Position numbers and translations under genes: made by a program
NCBI GenBank assembly: GCA_003415625.1
Contig: PYIU01000008.1
Coordinates: 868,001 to 932,000, forward strand
Source of the DNA: Aquanectria penicillioides
Lineage: Eukaryota > Ascomycota > Sordariomycetes > Hypocreales > Nectriaceae
Reading direction: 5' to 3'
DNA length: 64,000 bases
Notes under the pieces: generated by a model
What the model was told of the DNA's origin: nothing
Database searches by the model: none
Seen by the model: the letters and a program-made list of their open reading frames with translations, nothing else
In this document: piece after piece, positions 59,066 to 64,000 of the stretch
Layout: each line of letters opens with the position of its first letter
Numbering within the stretch: the first letter of the stretch is position 1

Positions 59066-59412
59066 TTATATACACAAAAAGCCGTTTCGCCCTGGCTCAA
59101 CGCTCGTTTTCCTCGGTCCTCGATCGCTCGCTTCCCCTGGGACCTCTGGCTGGCCCGGCGTCCTCGGTGCGACCTCAATTGATCGGCTCCGTTTCCATTG
59201 TCCACTGTCCGCGCTCCTCTCCCCCACAGCGCATCGCCGAGCCCTCGAGATCACCACCCGCCGAGACACACAGGTCCATCCCGTCTTGCGACAACGCGAC
59301 GCATCACCACAGCGAATGTCTTGACTGCGACTGCGATAGCGACCCCTTCCGCCACTGCGATCCTAATACCTGGCATTGACGGCATCGCCTCTCGCGATCC
59401 TAACCAGACAAG
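59066..59412 (+). promoter_or_regulatory. TATA box and 5' leader of the Nha1 gene
   Basis: A CT-rich tract (about 59041-59065) is followed by TTATATAC at 59066-59073. This gives an expected start near 59095 and a leader of about 320 bases. No leader intron was resolved. Confidence 0.45.
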
Positions 59413-62357
59413 ATGGCTTGGTCGCATCTCGACATCACCAAGCCGCACTTGGTGTACATCATCCTCGGCGGCTTCACCTCCCTGTTTATGCTGTGTTCCT
59501 CCTTCATTAAGGAGCGCATGTACATTGGTGAAGCTACCGTTGCTACTCTCTGCGGTGTCATCTTCGGCCCTCATGCCGCGAACCTCATCAACCCCTCCGA
59601 ATGGGGTAATGTGGACATTGTCACAGTCGAGTTCTCACGTATCGTCCTGGTCGTCCAATGCTTCGCCGTCGGTGTCGAATTGCCAAAGTTTTACATGGAG
59701 AAGCATTGGCGCTCCGTTGTCTACCTGCTCGTCCCCGTCATGACCTTCGGTTGGCTCATTGTGAGTCTCTTCATCTGGTGGATGATTCCGCCGCTGAGTT
59801 GGCTCGAGTCTCTTGTTGTCGCGGCTTGCGTCACTGCCACCGATCCCGTTCTGGCTTCGTCCGTCGTCGGTAAGGGCAAGTTCGCCAAGCGTGTCCCCAA
59901 GCATCTTAGAGACTTGCTTTCGGCCGAGTCTGGCTGCAACGATGGCATGGCTTTCCCATTCATCTACCTTTCCCTATATCTCATTCAGTACAACCGAGAC
60001 CCCAAGGATGTCAGTTTCCACTTCGTCGTCTACGTCGTGCTCTACGAGTGTATCTTTGGCGCCATCTACGGCTTCATGATCGGTTACATTGCTCGTCACG
60101 GTATCAAGTTGGCTGAGAAGCACGATCTCATTGATCGAGAGAGTTTTCTCGTATTCTACTTCGTGGTGGCCCTCTTCTGCGCAGGCTCAGGTAGTATTCT
60201 GGGCCTCGATGACCTTTTGGTAGGTTTCGCTGCTGGTGTGGGTTTCTCCAACGACGGTTGGTTCGGCGAGAAGACGGAGGAGTCACACGTCTCCAACGTT
60301 ATCGATTTGTTGCTGAACTTGGCGTACTTTGTGTACTTTGGCACCATCATCCCCTGGGAGCAGTTCAACAACGGCGTCGAGGGCCTCACTGCCTGGCGCT
60401 TGGTTGTAATTGCCGTCTTCGTCATCTTCTTCCGTCGCATTCCCGTCATGATGGCCCTGAAACCGCTGATACCGGACATAAAAACATGGCGAGAGGCCCT
60501 GTTTGCTGGTCACTTTGGTCCCATTGGCGTCGGTGCTATTTTTGTTGCAATTCTTGCGAGAGCCGAACTGGAACACGAAGAGCCGGTACCTCTTGGAGAA
60601 ATGCCTGGTCCCGAGCACGAGCATTACACGTTGATGTACTTGGTGTGGCCCATTGTCACGTTCCTGGTTGTCTCGTCGATTCTAGTTCACGGATCTTCCA
60701 TCGCCGTCTTCACCCTTGGAAAGCGCATCAACACTCTGACCCTCACCATGTCATACACCGCCGCTCCTGATGACGGTCCATCATGGATGAACAGGCTGCC
60801 CAGAATCTCCTCTCAGTCTCGTTCGCAAGCCAGGACAATGTCTGAGGCTTCGTTCGAGGAATACAAGAACCCAGCTTACCCCCCCGGAACCCTCGTACCT
60901 CCTTTCCTTCTCCGACGACAGCGAGACGATGATAACGGTGGAAGCCGACCTTCTTCCATCATGGCCCGAAAGAGGAAGAGCAAGAAGTGGGATGATGGTC
61001 TTGGACCTGGTGGCCCCGTCGAACAGTCTGCAATCTTCCCTCAGCGACAGCCTGCTACCGAGCTAGCAGATTCCACAGAGCCTGCTGAAATCAACGAGAA
61101 AGACGTTTCTCCGTCGCGCGATAACACCGACTCGACGCTGGCTGCCCGGGAGAGCTCCGATCGCAAGGACCCTGAGAAGGGCGATTCGGAGGAAAGCCCC
61201 AGTGGTAGCAGTGGCCGGGCAAGCCCAAGACGCATTGCGGTTTATGAAGAGGGTGACAACATGATCTTTGAGGATGATGATGGTGAAGTCATCGATGTGC
61301 AACCAGTTCCCCGACCTAGCAACGAACAGCTTCCTGCCCCCGTCACCGCCGATGTGCCCAAGGGCGAGGCTGATAAGTTCTGGTCCGTTGGCGGCTGGCG
61401 CAGGAAGATGAGCGAAGTATACACGGCTGAGGTGGAGAAGCGTAAGGAGAAGGGCAAGTCGGAGCGCAAGCACGAGCCCGCCCGGGCGTATCAGTTCGGT
61501 AACACGGTATGTTGTCAGCATTATCTTCAACTATTGCCCAAACTAACATGTCATAGATTATTGTCGAAGATGAGGATGGTGAAGTTGTCAAGACTTACGA
61601 ACTGCCAACTTCAAAGGGAGAGGCCGGAGAAGGTTCGAGTGATTTGCTGGGCACGAGTCTGAAGTATATGGGACTGGGCAGTCTAGCCCGTCCGGCGGCT
61701 GCGAAGGCTTCTGAGGAAGCAATTGAGGAGGGCGATGCAGCCCCTTCGACCGAGAAGTCGCCTCCCAAGGCCGGCTGGACTGGACGACGAAAAAGCATTG
61801 TTCAGGATGATGTTACAGATGATCGAAATATCCGATTCACGATTGGCGGTGTTGGTCAGCGCATGACCAAAGAGGACTTTATCCGAGAGGTGCAAAAGTT
61901 GGATTCCAGGACGCGCAAGGAGGTTGTCGAGCAGTCGACTGCCTCTCAGACCGTCAAGCGAATCGCCACACAGGACCCGCCTGATTTCCGCATGCCCAAG
62001 CCCAAGACCCCCGAGGATAGCGAGCCGGCCAGAGGTCGATCTCAACGTCCTGCTACGTCGCGAAGCTCCGATTCCATCTCTCCAGGTCGCCCCCCTGTTC
62101 GATCTAAGCAGAAGCCTTCGGAAGATGAGCCTGAGACGGCAGTGGAACGTAAGCGGCGTCTTGCTGTCCTAGCAAGCCAGGCTGAGGACGGAGAGACTCC
62201 GGCAGAGCGGAAACGACGAGAGGCAGCGCTCGGCCTCGGTGCCGGTGATGACAGTGATGACGAAGGTGACGAGCGAGTGCCCCCGGCAAGGAAGGGAATC
62301 ACATTTGCCGAGTCGACACGGCCGGGCAAGGGGAACAAGGGAAAGGAGACTAAGTAG
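59413..62357 (+). CDS. Nha1-type plasma-membrane Na+(K+)/H+ antiporter, 964 aa, two exons
   Basis: Exons 59413-61506 and 61557-62357, joined in phase over a 50-nt intron (GTATGT...ACTAACATGTCATAG). The first about 450 residues form the 12-segment CPA1 transporter core. T143-D144-P145 and E172-S-G-C-N176-D177 are the ion-binding Asp region, and D266-D267 the paired acidic site known to matter in yeast relatives. The long hydrophilic C-terminal part holds the conserved Nha1 C-terminal segment (about 788-820, starting N-I-R-F-T-I-G-G-V-G) and acidic and Ser-rich stretches. It exports Na+ or K+ in exchange for H+ to manage salt and cytosolic pH. The ATG context (ACAAGATGG) is good. The gene is tail to tail with the reductase gene, 173 bases apart. 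Confidence 0.95.
61507..61556 (+). other. Intron of the Nha1 gene
   Basis: A textbook short fungal intron: GTATGT donor, branch ACTAAC and TCATAG acceptor, 50 nt. Splicing keeps the frame (phase 0) and joins the Thr codon ACG to ATT. Confidence 0.9.
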
Positions 62358-62530
62358 AGGAAGAGCGGCATGATTTGCATTTTGCATGGCATATAGACAG
62401 GGAAGGATATTCCACACGATAACCCACGCATATACGTAGGACATAATTCGCCTGAATGATGGCATATGATTTATTGCTAAACCTATTTCATCTAATGTCT
62501 CCACCAACCACTCTTATATATGTGCATGCT

Positions 62531-63666
62531 CTAGTTCGCCTTTACCTCTACCACCATCTTACCCATGTTCTTGCCGGCGAACAAATCAACCAGGCCTTGC
62601 GGCGCGGCTTCCAGGCCGCCCTTGACAACGGTTTGCGCGCTCTTCAGAGACCCGTCCTGCAGCCATTTCGACAAATCTGCGCGAGCCGCCGCGGCGTCCT
62701 GCAGGTGGCGGAAGATGTTGAAGCCTGTGATTGTGGCGGACTTGGGGGCGATTGGGAATAGGCTCTGGATCATCTGTCAACTTGGTGCCAAAAAGCCGCA
62801 GGCTTGGAAACTTGCCTTGACTCTATAGGGGCTTTTGCCGTCGTAGCTGCTTGTATCGCCATTGACTACAATGCGTCCGAATTCTTTGATGTTGTCAAGG
62901 GCGAGTTCAAGTGTTCGCCCTCCAACTTCAGGCGCCAAATTAGTCTCTGTCCACATCTTGTTCCCCTTTACCAGAGAAGCCCCAACTCACCGTTGTCAAA
63001 GTAGAGATCGATCCCCCCTCCTACCGCTTTGGTAAAGTCATCTTCGTATCTTTCATTTTTGTAATCCAGCACCACATCGGCTCCCAGTCCTTTCAGCCAC
63101 TCGCCCTTTGCAGCGCCGCCGGCGATGCCAATCACTTTTGCACCAGACATCTTGGCTAGCTGCAAAGCAACATTGCCAGTCGCGCCAGCCGCTGCGCTTA
63201 CCACCACCGTCTCTCCCTTTTGGGGCCTTCCGACGCGCAGCATTGCAAAGTAAGCAGTGAGACCAGTGAATCCCAGGACGCCGAGGATATCGGTCAGCGG
63301 GGCTCCCGCAAAGAGATATGTGACCTTCTCAAACTTGTCCGAGAGGACGATGTGACTAACCCACCCGTACCAAGCGGTTACTAGATCTCCCTCTTGAACA
63401 TCGCTGTTGCGTGAGGCGAGAACCCGCCCGAGAACTGGGCCGGGCATGGCTTCCCCGATGGTGGTCTCCAGGACTCCATTCTTCTCTTCGAGCCACTTGC
63501 GCATGACAGGGTCTAGCGAAACGTAGAGAGTCTCGACTAGGATCTGACCCTCGTTTAGGTCTGATGCAGATGGAATGGGGCAGGTCCTGGTCTGGAAGAC
63601 CTCAGACGGGTTGAGGTTGTCGTAAGGACGAGATTTGACCACAATTTCAACAGCGTTGGGAGACAT
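62531..63666 (-). CDS. NADPH-dependent medium-chain alkenal/one reductase (MDR, PTGR/CurA-like), 342 aa, three exons
   Basis: Exons 63666-62991, 62925-62816 and 62773-62531, all in phase. Intron 1 is 65 nt, GTGAGT...CCTGAAG; intron 2 is 42 nt and GC-AG (GCAAGT...TTGACAG). Key residues: Y48-V-S-L-D-P-V-M-R (typical N-terminal signature), G132-F-T-G-L-T-A-Y-F, the dinucleotide-binding A-A-A-G-A-T-G-N-V-A-L-Q-L (158-170), and Y222-F-D-N-V-G-G. There is no zinc-binding Cys set, as in the zinc-free reductase branch that reduces carbon-carbon double bonds of enals and enones with NADPH. Length fits the family (about 340). It is cytosolic. The ATG at 63666 is the first in frame. The substrate is unknown; it is most likely detoxification of lipid-derived or secondary-metabolite enones. 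Confidence 0.9.
62774..62815 (-). other. GC-AG intron of the reductase gene
   Basis: A 42-nt intron with donor GCAAGT and acceptor TTGACAG. Reading through it meets a TGA stop, while removing it keeps phase 0 and restores family-like continuity (K then M-I-Q-S). GC-AG introns are a minor, known class. Confidence 0.75.
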
Positions 63667-64000
63667 GATGAAGATTATAAGTGTATAAAGTGTGCGATGG
63701 TTTAAAGGTTTGTTCAAAGATGGAGGAGATGAGTGTAGATTTATGCTATTCTATTGACTTGAGGAGCATGACAATGGCACCGTTCTGTGTAGCCCTTTAT
63801 ATTCCTCGCGGGAAGAGATCCATCCCCCCATTGAGTGCCGTATAGCGTTCGCGACCCATCACAGCACACCTTCTCGGACGAACAACGTTGACACGGACGA
63901 ATATCAAATCAAATCATACTCACACCATGACCAAATGCCATAGCCAACTGATACGGCATGGTGCAGTCCCTGCCAGCTCCGTCACCAGAGGAGCATTGAA
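63667..64000 (-). promoter_or_regulatory. Promoter and leader of the reductase gene
   Basis: On the minus strand, AATATAAA (63803-63796) is a probable TATA box about 130 bases before the ATG. The remaining bases to the window end show no ORF of note. Confidence 0.4.

Noticed and set aside
58544..59324. Overlapping plus-strand ORFs before the Nha1 start
   Set aside because: Two frames open over the same C-rich promoter and leader; neither has a domain and a TATA box lies inside them.
1..64000. tRNA, rRNA or CRISPR loci
   Set aside because: No cloverleaf-like A/B box pair, no rRNA sequence and no regularly spaced identical repeats were seen; short repeats present are simple or LTR-derived.

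Overview
The window is nuclear DNA of a filamentous ascomycete (Pezizomycotina, probably a Sordariomycete). Short 42-70 nt introns, HET and STAND-type N-terminal domains, a fungal Nha1 antiporter and a DUF3433 membrane protein point to this. So does a block of DNA destroyed by RIP (repeat-induced point mutation, C to T in repeats).

Layout. (1) Bases 1 to about 34431 are extremely A+T-rich and hold a nest of dead LTR retrotransposons. The oldest layer is a Ty1/Copia element; its integrase/RT half lies at 11024-12506 and its RT/RNase H half plus 3' LTR at 32842-34431. It is interrupted by two copies of one large Ty3/Gypsy element with 383-bp LTRs: copy A (1-11023, left end outside the window) and copy B (12507-32837). 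Copy B is in turn interrupted by a different 7.9-kb Ty3/Gypsy element C (18746-26664, 193-bp LTRs, 5-bp target duplication). Nearly all CA and TG dinucleotides are gone, and those that survive are mostly inside GCA/TGC. The RT catalytic Asp pair reads Asn-Asn in all three elements. Element C, and less clearly A/B, shows a protein-like frame on the opposite strand between integrase and 3' LTR; I do not recognise it.

(2) From 34432 to 46410 is a gene-poor transition zone. It holds a small beta-trefoil-like protein with an upstream ORF, a three-exon STAND-type N-terminal-domain gene stopped by one C-to-T nonsense change, a short SnoaL/NTF2-like relic, a full HET-domain gene and an orphan C-terminal-looking ORF. 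This looks like a self/non-self recognition neighbourhood bordering a transposon block.

(3) From 46411 to 64000 is normal gene-bearing DNA: a large minus-strand DUF3433 membrane protein with an apparent frameshift, a small GPI-anchor-like Ser/Thr-rich secreted protein, a Nha1-type Na+(K+)/H+ antiporter and, tail to tail with it, a three-exon NADPH-dependent medium-chain reductase with a GC-AG intron. Intergenic stretches here are long and carry pyrimidine-rich promoter or leader tracts. I saw no tRNA, rRNA or CRISPR array. Exon boundaries were placed by reading frame, splice consensus and phase, and TE coding limits are approximate.
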